A DNA stretch of 37,234 bases from positions 1 through 37,234 of the forward strand of contig JAGKTU010000007.1 of the NCBI GenBank assembly GCA_021153265.1, written 5' to 3'. The position numbers and the translations under genes were made by a program. The stretch is from Clostridia bacterium (GTDB lineage: Bacteria > Bacillota > Clostridia > Oscillospirales > Oscillospiraceae). Shown one piece after another: positions 8,354 through 16,547 of this stretch. The notes under the pieces were generated by a model. The model was given only the letters and a program-made list of their open reading frames with translations, was not told the DNA's origin and did no database searches. Each line of letters starts with the position of its first letter. The stretch's first letter is position 1.

Positions 8354-8367
8354 AGTTCTAAAGAACT
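8354..8367. promoter_or_regulatory. Candidate XRE operator at the regulator's own promoter
   Basis: AGTTCT-AA-AGAACT, a 6-bp inverted repeat around AA. It starts 10 bases after TATAAT (8339-8344) and ends 94 bases before the XRE start. The identical 14-mer recurs at 8865-8878 before the next gene, which points to autoregulation plus control of that neighbour. Confidence 0.65.
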
Positions 8368-8461
8368 ACTTTTGCTCGGTTCTGTTGGTTTCTGTTACTA
8401 TTCACAAACCCCGGATATACTAACTGCAGAACGAGAACTCGTTCCAGAAGGAGGGGTTATG

Positions 8462-8776
8462 ATGGATCAAGTAGCAATTGGCGCTAGAATCAAGGCCGCC
8501 CGGGAGCGGGTACATCTGACACAGGAACAGCTGGCAGAGATTGTGGATATCAGTCCCACACACATGAGTGTCATCGAACGAGGTGTGAAAACACCCAAGC
8601 TGGATACTTTCATCCGCATTGCCAATGCGCTGGGAGTTTCCGCAGATGCGCTTCTGCAGGACGGCGTGGAGCATGCCAATGACAGTATCATGGCTGAACT
8701 CTCTGTAAGAATTGGCCGTCTGCCCCAGAAGGAACAGAACCGCATTCTGAATGCCATCCGTGCATTAACCGAATAA
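8462..8776 (+). CDS. XRE-family helix-turn-helix regulator
   Basis: A 104-residue DNA-binding protein. The Cro/CI-type HTH spans about residues 4-60 (IGARIKAARERVHLTQEQLAE... MSVIERGVKTPKLDT), followed by a short helical tail that may dimerise. I prefer the ATG at 8462, with GGAGG 7 bases upstream, over the adjacent ATG at 8459. The 14-base palindrome AGTTCTAAAGAACT occurs in front of this gene and again in front of the next gene, so it probably represses itself and the 194-aa protein. An intrinsic terminator follows directly. Confidence 0.85.
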   Translation: MDQVAIGARIKAARERVHLTQEQLAEIVDISPTHMSVIERGVKTPKLDTFIRIANALGVSADALLQDGVEHANDSIMAELSVRIGRLPQKEQNRILNAIRALTE

Positions 8777-8784
8777 GTTATCTG

Positions 8785-8815
8785 AGAGGATCGGGAAACT
8801 GGTCCTCTTTTTTTG
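8785..8815 (+). terminator. Terminator of the XRE regulator gene
   Basis: Stem AGAGGATC / GGTCCTCT (one wobble pair) followed by a run of seven T. Confidence 0.8.
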
Positions 8816-8857
8816 CATTCTCTCCCACTTTCGACAGACTTTCCTATCTGCTGCGCT

Positions 8858-8899
8858 TATACTAAGTTCTAAAGAACTATTTAGTGGTTCTAAAAGAAC
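8858..8899 (+). promoter_or_regulatory. -10 plus double operator before the 194-aa gene
   Basis: TATACT (8858-8863) is followed immediately by AGTTCT-AA-AGAACT (8865-8878) and a related GTTCT-AAA-AGAAC (8887-8899). The two sites are about 21-22 bases apart centre to centre, roughly two helical turns, so dimers could bind the same face. The site would block transcription at the start point. Confidence 0.65.
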
Positions 8900-8917
8900 A
8901 ACAGAAAGGAAAGTACT

Positions 8918-9502
8918 ATGAAAACAATTGAATCAACCCTCGCCATGCTCACCGACCTCTCCATTGTGGAGGACCTGCGAAAAGTCCTCCGGGAGAAGGA
9001 TCGGGAGTTCCTGCCTGTGGAGGCAAAGTTCCAGGAGGCAGCCCAAGATCTCACTGCCAGAATCGGAAGGAATGCAGCCAATGAGTTAGTGGCTGCCTGG
9101 GATCGGCAGATCTGCTCTGATCTGGTCTATGCTGGCTTCCTGGGCTTCCAGGCCAACCTCCACAACTTCCATAACCCCGTGGCCAGCCAGTTTACCAGAC
9201 TGGATTACGAAACCTTCCTCCGGGAACATATCATGCAGACAATGCCATACCGGAATGAAGCCGAGGCCGCTGCGACTGCCATCCAGGATGCTTACGAGGA
9301 GGCCCTGAATGAGTATGAGGATGCCATCCGGAGCTACTATGTGTATCTGGAGGTCACTGGGCCAAAGTTGGCCCACTTCTGGGGATACCGGTTTGCCAAT
9401 CAGTTTCTGCCCTGGGTGGAGCCGGGTTATGTCAGCGACGGTGCCCAGACCAGCATGTACGCACTGGAGCTGCACCGGGATCTGGGATTCCGTGTTTGCT
9501 GA
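8918..9502 (+). CDS. Hypothetical 194-aa cytoplasmic protein under XRE control
   Basis: A 194-residue soluble protein, rich in charged and aromatic residues, with no signal peptide or membrane segment. I see no known catalytic motif. The N-terminal half is strongly helical (EDLRKVLREKDREFLPVEAK), and conserved-looking aromatic patches (YYVYLEVTGPKLAHFWGYRF) lie in the C-terminal third. The start has AGAAAGGAA upstream. Its promoter carries two copies of the operator also found at the neighbouring regulator gene, so it is the likely target of that regulator. The pairing resembles regulator/effector units, but nothing more can be claimed. Confidence 0.7.
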   Translation: MKTIESTLAMLTDLSIVEDLRKVLREKDREFLPVEAKFQEAAQDLTARIGRNAANELVAAWDRQICSDLVYAGFLGFQANLHNFHNPVASQFTRLDYETFLREHIMQTMPYRNEAEAAATAIQDAYEEALNEYEDAIRSYYVYLEVTGPKLAHFWGYRFANQFLPWVEPGYVSDGAQTSMYALELHRDLGFRVC

Positions 9503-9568
9503 AAAAGCAACCTTATTACGTTGCGAAAATGAAAAGCAACGAATATAGGTTGCACAGTCAAAGAAAAT

Positions 9569-9599
9569 GCGCCCATCTTTGGTTAATGAAGATGGGCGC
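9569..9599. terminator. Bidirectional terminator between the 194-aa gene and tatD-like gene
   Basis: Stem GCGCCCATCTT / AAGATGGGCGC with a 9-base loop. On the minus strand it is followed by ATTTTCTTT, so it mainly serves the hydrolase gene. Confidence 0.75.
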
Positions 9600-9610
9600 T
9601 GGTACTATTA

Positions 9611-10480
9611 TTAGACATGTTCGATCGGTAGTGAGAATAACCGGATTGTGTTTTGTGCCGTTACCTGCTCCACTTCATCTGGAGAGATATCTTTCAGCTC
9701 CGCAATCTTTTTGATGACTGCCGGGAGAATCAGTGAGGTGTTCCGGGCACGGCGGAGAAGCTTTGGCTGGATCGCATCCTTGCAGTATGGCAGGATAAAC
9801 GGCGCATCGGTTTCCATCAGAATTTTATCCAGAGGAATATGCGGAATCGCTTCCCACAAGGCCTTAGCTCGTTCCTCTAACTGGAGCACAGAGCCGCCGA
9901 TACCGAAATGGTATCCTAACTTCAGATACTGCTCGGCGATTTCTTTAGAACCATAGAAACAGTGGATCACACCGCCCAGTTTTCGGGCCGGGTGCCATCT
10001 GAGTATGCGGAGCGCATCTTCATGGGCATCCCGGACATGGAGGATCACAGGGAGCTTCATCTTCCATGCCAGATTCAGTTGGTAAATGAACCACAGATGC
10101 TGCTTCAGCCGGTGCTGCTCCTCGCGCTTGTAGTGATAGTCCAGACCGATTTCGCCAATGGCGATCACGCCAGGGGTATTCGCATACTCAGCCAATTTAT
10201 GCCGGTCAGCCCACTTTTCAAAAATGGATCTGGTGGGATGAACACCGATTGCAGGGAAGATCCGTCCGGGATACTCGGAGCACAGCTGCAGCACTTCTTC
10301 ACAGGATTGCAGGCTTACACCCGGCTCGATGAAATAGCGGATGTTGGATTCCTCCATCTCCTGCATCAGCTGAGGCAATTCGCCCTCTTTGAGGGAGTAT
10401 CCGTCCTTGTCATACGACAAATAGCGAAACGGTTTCTTGTAAGCACTATTGTTGTAATGTGCGTGGGAATCGATGATCAC
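9611..10480 (-). CDS. TatD-family metal-dependent hydrolase
   Basis: A 289-residue amidohydrolase-fold enzyme. Metal-binding HxH is in DSHAHYN (His6, His8), followed by GEIGLDYHYKREEQ and the C-terminal ILMETDAPFILP with the conserved Asp. TatD-family members are 3'-5' DNases or phosphoesterases; this divergent branch has an unverified substrate. Translation begins at GTG (10480) with GGAGGG 6 bases upstream. A degraded copy of the C-terminal part of a related gene lies at 27261-27390 in this window. It is transcribed alone and ends at a strong hairpin. Confidence 0.8.
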   Translation of the reverse strand: MIIDSHAHYNNSAYKKPFRYLSYDKDGYSLKEGELPQLMQEMEESNIRYFIEPGVSLQSCEEVLQLCSEYPGRIFPAIGVHPTRSIFEKWADRHKLAEYANTPGVIAIGEIGLDYHYKREEQHRLKQHLWFIYQLNLAWKMKLPVILHVRDAHEDALRILRWHPARKLGGVIHCFYGSKEIAEQYLKLGYHFGIGGSVLQLEERAKALWEAIPHIPLDKILMETDAPFILPYCKDAIQPKLLRRARNTSLILPAVIKKIAELKDISPDEVEQVTAQNTIRLFSLPIEHV

Positions 10481-10566
10481 GGATATCCCTCCTCTCGTAA
10501 GTTTTCTATCATCATACGATCATTTTATTTCTCTGTCAATCTTGGCATAGGTTAAAGAACAATATC

Positions 10567-10580
10567 GGCTATGTATAGCC
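10567..10580. promoter_or_regulatory. Candidate operator of the XRE/helicase pair
   Basis: GGCTAT-GT-ATAGCC, a 6-bp inverted repeat. A further GTAGCC half-site is at 10595-10600. It lies 79 bases before the XRE start, in a promoter region with no clear -35/-10 pair. Confidence 0.4.
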
Positions 10581-10658
10581 CAATAGTAGCATGCGTAGCC
10601 TATATACCGTTCCCAAATTGTATATTCTATTATCAGAATCAGTTTGGGAGGCATCTGT

Positions 10659-10901
10659 ATGGATACGATTACCGCTGTTAGAAACCGAATTCTCCAACTC
10701 TGTGGAGAACGTGAGATCAGTATTAATAAGTTAGCTACGATCTGCGCGCTTCCCCCATCTAGCATTAAGAACATTCTCTACGGAAAAAGCCAGAATCCCA
10801 AACTCATTACAATCAAAATGATCTGCGATGGCCTGGGAATTACATTGGGTGAATTCTTTGGTACACCTGAGTTTGATGCGTTGGAACAGGAGGTCACCTA
10901 A
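10659..10901 (+). CDS. Small XRE-family HTH protein
   Basis: An 80-residue protein that is almost entirely a Cro/CI helix-turn-helix (VRNRILQLCGEREISINKLA ... PPSSIKNILYGKSQNPKLIT). The ATG at 10659 has GGGAGG 7 bases upstream. It ends one base before the start of the large nuclease/helicase gene, whose ribosome binding site lies within it, so it is probably the dedicated regulator of that gene. Inverted GGCTAT repeats upstream may be its operator. Confidence 0.8.
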   Translation: MDTITAVRNRILQLCGEREISINKLATICALPPSSIKNILYGKSQNPKLITIKMICDGLGITLGEFFGTPEFDALEQEVT

Positions 10902-10902
10902 C

Positions 10903-12897
10903 ATGGCTTTCCGAACTTCGCACAACATGCGTGCCTATTACTCTGCAGATCTCTCTGATTTCTTACAGCAATCTACGAACGAGATTCTTGGCATCATCCA
11001 CACCAACGATGCTTCTGCTGAAACAACGATTCAGCAGAGCAACACTTGGGAATCTGAGGTGAAGATTCTAAAGAATCAACTTCAGAATCTAAATAGCGGC
11101 AGAATTATCTTCGAGTACACCATCCCTCGAATGGGTAAACGCGTTGACGTTGTGGTTCTTTATCGCAATATTGTTTTCCTGTTAGAATTCAAGTGTGGCG
11201 ATGAGGAATATCGGCAATCCACCTATGATCAGGTTTATGATTACGCTTTGGATCTACGGAATTTCCAGAAGGAAAGTCACAACAAACTTCTGGTTCCCAT
11301 GATGATCTCTACCAGAGCTCCAAGATATCAGAATACCCTGACAGAACGAGACCGCATTATTGAGCCCATCCGCTGCAATGGCCACAATATCGGTGTTGCA
11401 ATTGAGCACGTTGCAAATCAGTATGATGAGCCGGCATTTGACTATAAAGCTTGGGAGAATTCTGAATATCTGCCTACACCCACAATCGTGGAAGCAGCCC
11501 AAGCACTGTATCGCGGCCACAATGTTCATGACATTACTCGTAGTGATGCCGGCGCAGAAAACCTAACTGTCACCACAGATGAGATCAACCGTATCATCGA
11601 TTACAGCAAGGCTCATGGCAGAAAATCCATTTGCTTTGTTACCGGTGTACCTGGTGCTGGCAAAACCCTTGTGGGTTTAAATATCGCGATCCAGCGTTCT
11701 GATGCGCAGCAAGGTGAGCATGCGGTTTTCCTATCCGGTAATTTCCCTCTGGTGAATGTCCTGCAGGAGGCGTTAGCTCGAGATAAGGTTGAACAAGAAC
11801 GGCAACGTGGTGGACGCATTTCCAAAACAGATGCACTTCGTAGCACATCTGCATTTATCCAGATCATCCATAAATACCGTGACTCTTTTGTCGGCAATCA
11901 GAACATCCCTCCCGAGCGCGTTGCAATCTTTGATGAGGCACAGAGAGCCTGGACTCAGGAAATGATTGCAAAGTTCATGGCTACCAAGAAAGGTGTTTCT
12001 CCGTTCCCTTATAGCGAACCAGAATTTCTAATCAGCACAATGGATCGACACCAGGATTGGGCAGTCATCATCTGCTTGGTTGGCGGCGGACAGGAGATTA
12101 ATACTGGCGAAGCTGGCCTGCCTGAGTGGTTTGATTCTCTTCGCCGTGCATTCCCTGATTGGGACGTGTATATCACTCCCCAGCTGAATGACGACGAGTA
12201 CCGCCGCGGCAGAAACTGGCATGAGATGCTCGCTGGTCTCCACACCTATGAGCGCAATGAGCTTCACCTTGCGAATTCTGTTCGGTCTTTCCGCACTCCC
12301 GATCTAGCCGCATTTGTTAAGGCTGTATTGGACGCCGAGACACCAGAAGCACAACGGCTATACCAGAAAATCAAGGACAAGTATCCTATCGTGATCACTC
12401 GAGATCTGCGTAAGGCAAAGTCCTGGGCCCGCAATAAGTGTCAGGGCACTACACGCTACGGTTTGCTTGCCAGTAGCGGTGGCTTGCGATTGAAGCCTGA
12501 AGGTATCTTTGTCAAAAATGAGATCTCTGTTGCGAACTGGTTCCTCAATGGAAAGGACGACGTACGCTCTAGCTATATGCTTGAAGATGTCGTGTCAGAG
12601 TTTGATATCCAGGGCTTAGAGCTGGACTACTCCATTGTTGCATGGGATGCAGACTATCGCTATGTAAACGGTGCATGGACCTACAACAACTTTGTCGGTC
12701 ATCGTTGGACCAATGTCAGCTCCGATGAGCGTCGCCTATACCTAAAGAATGCTTATCGTGTACTTCTTACACGGGCTCGCCAGGGTATGGCCATCTTTGT
12801 TCCTGAAGGCAGCAGTGAGGACTCTACTCGCAAATCAGAATGGTATGATGGTATTTTTGATTATTTAAAATTCATCGGGATACCCGTTCTTGAATGA
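10903..12897 (+). CDS. DUF2075-type helicase/ATPase with N-terminal PD-(D/E)XK-like domain
   Basis: A 664-residue protein. An N-terminal region contains a nuclease-like core RVDVVVLY followed by LLEFKCG (about residues 74-98), matching the D...ExK pattern of PD-(D/E)XK folds. The central P-loop GVPGAGKT is near residue 248, the Walker-B-like DEAQ near 343, and superfamily-I-type C-terminal motifs near LLTRARQGMAIF (about 618-630). This matches the DUF2075 helicase family. Paired with its own XRE regulator in an island rich in defence-like genes, an anti-phage or DNA-processing role is plausible but inferred. The start follows GGAGG and is coupled to the XRE stop. A strong terminator follows. 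Confidence 0.75.
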   Translation: MAFRTSHNMRAYYSADLSDFLQQSTNEILGIIHTNDASAETTIQQSNTWESEVKILKNQLQNLNSGRIIFEYTIPRMGKRVDVVVLYRNIVFLLEFKCGDEEYRQSTYDQVYDYALDLRNFQKESHNKLLVPMMISTRAPRYQNTLTERDRIIEPIRCNGHNIGVAIEHVANQYDEPAFDYKAWENSEYLPTPTIVEAAQALYRGHNVHDITRSDAGAENLTVTTDEINRIIDYSKAHGRKSICFVTGVPGAGKTLVGLNIAIQRSDAQQGEHAVFLSGNFPLVNVLQEALARDKVEQERQRGGRISKTDALRSTSAFIQIIHKYRDSFVGNQNIPPERVAIFDEAQRAWTQEMIAKFMATKKGVSPFPYSEPEFLISTMDRHQDWAVIICLVGGGQEINTGEAGLPEWFDSLRRAFPDWDVYITPQLNDDEYRRGRNWHEMLAGLHTYERNELHLANSVRSFRTPDLAAFVKAVLDAETPEAQRLYQKIKDKYPIVITRDLRKAKSWARNKCQGTTRYGLLASSGGLRLKPEGIFVKNEISVANWFLNGKDDVRSSYMLEDVVSEFDIQGLELDYSIVAWDADYRYVNGAWTYNNFVGHRWTNVSSDERRLYLKNAYRVLLTRARQGMAIFVPEGSSEDSTRKSEWYDGIFDYLKFIGIPVLE

Positions 12898-12908
12898 TCT
12901 AAAATTTA

Positions 12909-12950
12909 CAAACCCCACATTGAGCTAATTACTCAATGTGGGGTTTGTTT
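12909..12950 (+). terminator. Strong intrinsic terminator after the helicase gene
   Basis: A perfect 16-bp stem (12909-12924 with 12932-12947, core AACCCCACATTGAG) and a 7-base loop, followed by TTT. Confidence 0.85.
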
Positions 12951-12970
12951 CATTAGGGTATACCCTAATG
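12951..12970. repeat. Perfect 20-bp palindrome upstream of serine recombinase
   Basis: CATTAGGGTATACCCTAATG reads identically on both strands. It lies directly after the terminator and about 140 bases before the recombinase start. It could be a recombination core/accessory site or an operator. The rest of the gap 12971-13111 holds only the recombinase promoter. Confidence 0.6.
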
Positions 12971-13052
12971 ACATAAGTGAAATATGCTATTTTATGTGTC
13001 ATATAAATCATATTTACTATTTCGAAATGTTTCATAATTAAATATAAGTCTA

Positions 13053-13081
13053 TTGACATTTCTGGCAGTATATGCTATATT
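13053..13081 (+). promoter_or_regulatory. Promoter of the serine recombinase
   Basis: Consensus TTGACA (13053-13058), a 17-base spacer and TATATT (13076-13081). Confidence 0.75.
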
Positions 13082-13111
13082 GTAAATAGAGAAATAAGGT
13101 GGTGACCAACC

Positions 13112-13672
13112 ATGAAAGTAGGCTATGTTCGTTGCTCCACTGTTGACCAAAATGAGGCCCGTCAGTTGAAGCTGATGGATGAGCAAAAAGTCGAGAAAAT
13201 CTTTATTGATAAGGCCAGCGGTAAAAATGTCGAACGGAAGGATTTCAAAGCCATGATGGCTTTTGTCCGTGCCGGTGACACGGTGATTGTAGAGAGTATC
13301 TCTCGTATCGCCAGAAATACCAGGGATCTCCTGACCATCATTTCCGGTCTGACAGATAATGGTGTGGAGTTCGTCAGTCTGAAGGAGAACATCGACACCA
13401 CCACCCCTCATGGCCGATTCATGCTCACCGTTTTCGGTGCTCTTGCTGAGCTGGAGCGCGAGAGTATCCTGGAACGCCAGAGAGAGGGCATCGAAATTGC
13501 AAAGGCCGAAGGAAAGTACAAAGGCCGAAAACCGATTTCAATCAACGAAGCCAAGTTTCGCACGGTCTGCACTCGTTGGAGAACCGGTGAGATTACTGCA
13601 ACTGCAGCAATGCGTGAAGTGGGATTGAAGCCGAACACATTTTATCGTAGAGTGAAAGAGCTTGAATTGTAA
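13112..13672 (+). CDS. Serine recombinase, resolvase/invertase family
   Basis: A 186-residue small serine recombinase. The catalytic Ser is residue 9 in YVRCSTVDQNEAR. Family motifs IDKASGKNVERKDF, VIVESISRIARNTRDLL and FGALAELERESILERQREGI follow, then a C-terminal helix-turn-helix for DNA binding. It would catalyse resolution, inversion or transposition-linked recombination. It is full length, has a consensus promoter and an AAGGTGGTG ribosome binding site. No transposase is adjacent. A perfect 20-bp palindrome upstream is a candidate site of action. It may be a relic of the element that brought the surrounding accessory genes. Confidence 0.9.
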   Translation: MKVGYVRCSTVDQNEARQLKLMDEQKVEKIFIDKASGKNVERKDFKAMMAFVRAGDTVIVESISRIARNTRDLLTIISGLTDNGVEFVSLKENIDTTTPHGRFMLTVFGALAELERESILERQREGIEIAKAEGKYKGRKPISINEAKFRTVCTRWRTGEITATAAMREVGLKPNTFYRRVKELEL

Positions 13673-13776
13673 TAGAGAGAAGCTGTTATTGTGGCATAAT
13701 ATGTGATGCAACCCAGAGTGGCTACAATATATGACACGGCATGAAGGTTCGATTTTTTATTGAACAAATGACTCGT

Positions 13777-13806
13777 TTGACATCCTCCATGTGAAATTAA
13801 TTTACT
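13777..13806 (+). promoter_or_regulatory. Possible promoter within the 300-base gap after the recombinase
   Basis: TTGACA (13777-13782), 18 bases, TTTACT (13801-13806). A TATAAT at 13936-13941 closer to the next gene is an alternative -10. Nothing else is evident in 13673-13974, which is AT-rich and non-coding. Confidence 0.4.
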
Positions 13807-13974
13807 TTGTTCCTTTATTTTCGAAGTATTGTTGCATTTCTAAGAAGAATAGATTATTCATTGCTGGTTAAATCCAATGGATATTGGATGTTGTTTTTGG
13901 AATTTTTGGCAATGGATTTTAGAAGAATATGCGTATATAATGTAAGAAAAAGAGTAATATGGGGAGGGATAAAA

Positions 13975-15090
13975 GTGGCTTTATTAATGGAAGAAAGTCA
14001 GTTTCTTGCTTTTTACAAGGATACTTTGCTTGGATATTCTAAAACATATCAGAAATACTTTGTTCGACAGTTAAAAGCAGAAGGATATATCACAGATGAT
14101 GAGCAATGCTCTTTATCGGATAAGCCTAATGTGTTTGCTATGGAAAAGCATCAGGATGAAAAAAGTGTTATTACTTTTATGACACAAAAATCCAATTATG
14201 CTGCAAACTTTGAGTATTTGGAGTTCCTCAAACTCTATAAATACTCTGTACCTCTTTTCTATACAACTTTAGATGAGGTTTCGGTATTACAAAGCTTGCA
14301 AAATGCTGCGTTATCCCAGTTTGAATATGATACTTTTACACCCAACTTTGCTTTAAGTAGGACAATCGGAGAAGACACCCCGCAATACTATGTAAAGGGT
14401 GACGATTTCTTTATTAAGTTCGTTCTTCAGAAAGCATATCCGAATCCCGAGGACTACCAGCCAATAAATTATCGATATCCTGTTGTTATCTATATTAATC
14501 CCTCGTTAGGCGTGTTGGAGATACGTTTTGATTCTGTTCGCTATGATCCTCAGTTTGGGAAAGAGTCCTATGAAACCCTTTTAAATGATTGTGTTGCTTG
14601 GATTAAAGATAAACTGAAATTCTCATTATTTTTGTGTGAACACAGTAATGCCATTACCATCTTAAATAGCAAAGACGATGAAAGTGTTAAAATATATAAA
14701 CAGATGATGGAACTCGGTTCGGGTGGTTCCGCAGAACTAACTGCATCCGCAGAAAAGGATTATGTTCTGCCTTTTATTGGAGAACTGCGTGAGTTGATAT
14801 CCGAAAACGAGGAAGTATTCAGTAGGTGCAGTGATGTTAAGGAATTGTTGCTTAATTATCTAAACGAAAAGGAAGCTACTGCGAGTTATCCTTATGTTTA
14901 TATTAAGCGTGTTGCGCCAGTTGAATCGGATAGTTATATTCTCAAGGTGACTTTTGAATATTATTTTGGAAAATACACTGGATTACAACACCAGACAGGA
15001 ACTTGTCGAGATTTAGGAATGGAGCGTATGAACGATGCACTCAAATATTTATGCGAAAGTGGCTCCTTTACTAAGGGAGACCCCACCTAA
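13975..15090 (+). CDS. Unknown 371-aa protein, first gene of a nuclease-containing three-gene module
   Basis: A soluble protein without signal peptide, membrane segment or motif known to me. It begins VALLMEESQFLAFYKDTLLGYSK. I chose the GTG at 13975 because GGGAGGGA lies just before it; an ATG at 13987 is possible. The predicted fold is mixed alpha/beta, with a strand-rich middle (YPVVIYINPSLGVLEIRFDS). It overlaps the next gene by 56 bases in another frame. Very AT-rich coding sequence compared with the window's core genes indicates horizontal origin. By position it may be a sensor or scaffold for the downstream nuclease; that is inference. Confidence 0.65.
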   Translation: MALLMEESQFLAFYKDTLLGYSKTYQKYFVRQLKAEGYITDDEQCSLSDKPNVFAMEKHQDEKSVITFMTQKSNYAANFEYLEFLKLYKYSVPLFYTTLDEVSVLQSLQNAALSQFEYDTFTPNFALSRTIGEDTPQYYVKGDDFFIKFVLQKAYPNPEDYQPINYRYPVVIYINPSLGVLEIRFDSVRYDPQFGKESYETLLNDCVAWIKDKLKFSLFLCEHSNAITILNSKDDESVKIYKQMMELGSGGSAELTASAEKDYVLPFIGELRELISENEEVFSRCSDVKELLLNYLNEKEATASYPYVYIKRVAPVESDSYILKVTFEYYFGKYTGLQHQTGTCRDLGMERMNDALKYLCESGSFTKGDPT

Positions 15091-15394
15091 TTGTGATCTA
15101 ACAAAACTAGAATCATTTCTGAATTTCTATAAACCCGGAATGTTTATTTATCCGAGTGCAATGCAACGAAATCTTGGAATAAATATAATTGAAGTGTATA
15201 AAATTCTTGAACTATGTGTCGAAGTTGGATTTTTAGAACAAGCACTTGAAGTTTATTGTCCCCGTTGCCAGCGCTTTTCGGGCAGTAAGTTTTCTTCAAT
15301 TTTTGATATTCCGGATGAAGTTTTTTGCGTTCACTGTGATGAAATGGTTGAGCGGCCTATTCAGCACGCTATTGTAATTTATAGGGTTTTGTGA
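15035..15394 (+). CDS. Winged-helix plus zinc-ribbon-like adaptor, second gene of the module
   Basis: A 119-residue protein. Residues about 20-70 look like a winged helix (YPSAMQRNLGINIIEVYKIL ... VGFLEQ), and residues 75-101 form a zinc-ribbon-like unit with Cys75-x2-Cys78 and Cys98-x2-Cys101 (CPRC and CVHC). The start is placed inside the previous gene because GGAG precedes it and the reading frame has no better start. One base separates its stop from the next start. A middle, DNA- or partner-binding component is the likely role. Confidence 0.6.
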   Translation: MHSNIYAKVAPLLRETPPNCDLTKLESFLNFYKPGMFIYPSAMQRNLGINIIEVYKILELCVEVGFLEQALEVYCPRCQRFSGSKFSSIFDIPDEVFCVHCDEMVERPIQHAIVIYRVL

Positions 15395-15395
15395 T

Positions 15396-16088
15396 ATGGG
15401 GAACTATTCGGAAAAAACTGCACAATTCCTTAATGATGTTGGATTAACTCTGGGTGAATTGTTCGCAGCATTATCAAAAGAATCATCGTCTTTACTGAAC
15501 TTATCACAAGAACAACAGGCAGAATTTGATCGTTACTACGATAAACTAATAAAACAAGACTATTCTGTTCACACAAAGGGCGCGTTATTGGAAAAATTAT
15601 CTCGTATACTTTTTGACAATTTGCTGTTTGAGGTTCGAAGCAATTGTACAACCAGCACAAACGAGATCGATATCCTCGTTGCATGGTCAGAGCATGCACG
15701 ATCAACAGCAATCAATCAAGGTTTCCCTTGTTTTGGTGATTATTTTTTGTGTGAATGCAAGAATTATTCTGGCAAAGTGAGTGTAACGTATATCGGCAAA
15801 TTTGCATCATTGCTAGAATCTGTTAGATCGTCCCTTGGAATAATGATATCATGGGAAGGAATTACAGGCCGAAATTGGAACGATGGTGTAGGCCTTGTAA
15901 AAAAACTGGCACTTAGTGATCGTTGCAAAATTATTGTCATCGATAAGGATGATTTGGCGCGAATACACCGTAAAGAAGTGAACATATTCAAGCTTGTTAA
16001 CGACAAATTCATAGCCTTACAAAGTGATGTTGATTTTGGGCAGTATATCCAAAAACACGAAGCAGAAGGCGTAATCAAAGTTGAATGA
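15396..16088 (+). CDS. Mrr-like PD-(D/E)XK endonuclease, third gene of the module
   Basis: A 230-residue protein. The C-terminal two thirds have a restriction-endonuclease-like core: a helix with TKGALLEKLSRILFD, then NEIDILV (Glu90, Asp92) and LCECKNYSGKVS (Glu120, Lys122), then a helix and GIMISWEGITG. This is the D-(E/D)xK pattern of Mrr-type nucleases. It probably cleaves DNA, perhaps of an invader or at modified sites. The gene starts 1-2 bases after the previous stop, so the three are one operon. No methyltransferase partner is present. The system as a whole is not one I recognise. Confidence 0.7.
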   Translation: MGNYSEKTAQFLNDVGLTLGELFAALSKESSSLLNLSQEQQAEFDRYYDKLIKQDYSVHTKGALLEKLSRILFDNLLFEVRSNCTTSTNEIDILVAWSEHARSTAINQGFPCFGDYFLCECKNYSGKVSVTYIGKFASLLESVRSSLGIMISWEGITGRNWNDGVGLVKKLALSDRCKIIVIDKDDLARIHRKEVNIFKLVNDKFIALQSDVDFGQYIQKHEAEGVIKVE

Positions 16089-16278
16089 AAATGAGTCTTC
16101 TATAACAGCAGTAGTTCGGACTCTCGGAAGGTAAACGCAAAACCTATCCTGACTTACTGGTGTGTGATAATACACCCGCGTAGTAGCGGATAGTATATTT
16201 GATTCGTGCATAATATCCGAGATGCAGAAGCATTTTTTGAGTAAGGTTATAAGCGTTGATTTTAGCCATGTATATGAG

Positions 16279-16318
16279 ATGCGGGATCTGAGGTATAACT
16301 CAGATCCCGCATTATTTC
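16279..16318 (+). terminator. Terminator in the 460-base gap after the nuclease module
   Basis: Stem ATGCGGGATCTGAG / CTCAGATCCCGCAT (16279-16292 / 16299-16312) with a 6-base loop, then TATTTCATTATTTTTTG. The remainder of 16089-16547 shows no gene; it is AT-rich and may contain degraded sequence. Confidence 0.85.
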
Positions 16319-16547
16319 ATTATTTTTTGTTATTCTGCATACGCAAATGTTTAGCCATTATTACACTACTGAATCTGCTAATACCCTAAATACTCGAAGA
16401 AAACAAGCCGCTTAGGGCATAAACAAAGCTACGCAATGTTGTAATTGTGACATCGCAAAAAGCTACAAAGATATCTCAATGCAAGGTAACGACTTTACCA
16501 CATGGGCACTTAGATCCCTTCCAATACGATAGATATCCAAACACGCT

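Noticed and set aside
9611..10480. TatD-like protein as QatD of a Qat defence system
   Set aside because: No QatA-, QatB- or QatC-like genes are adjacent; the gene stands alone with its own terminator.
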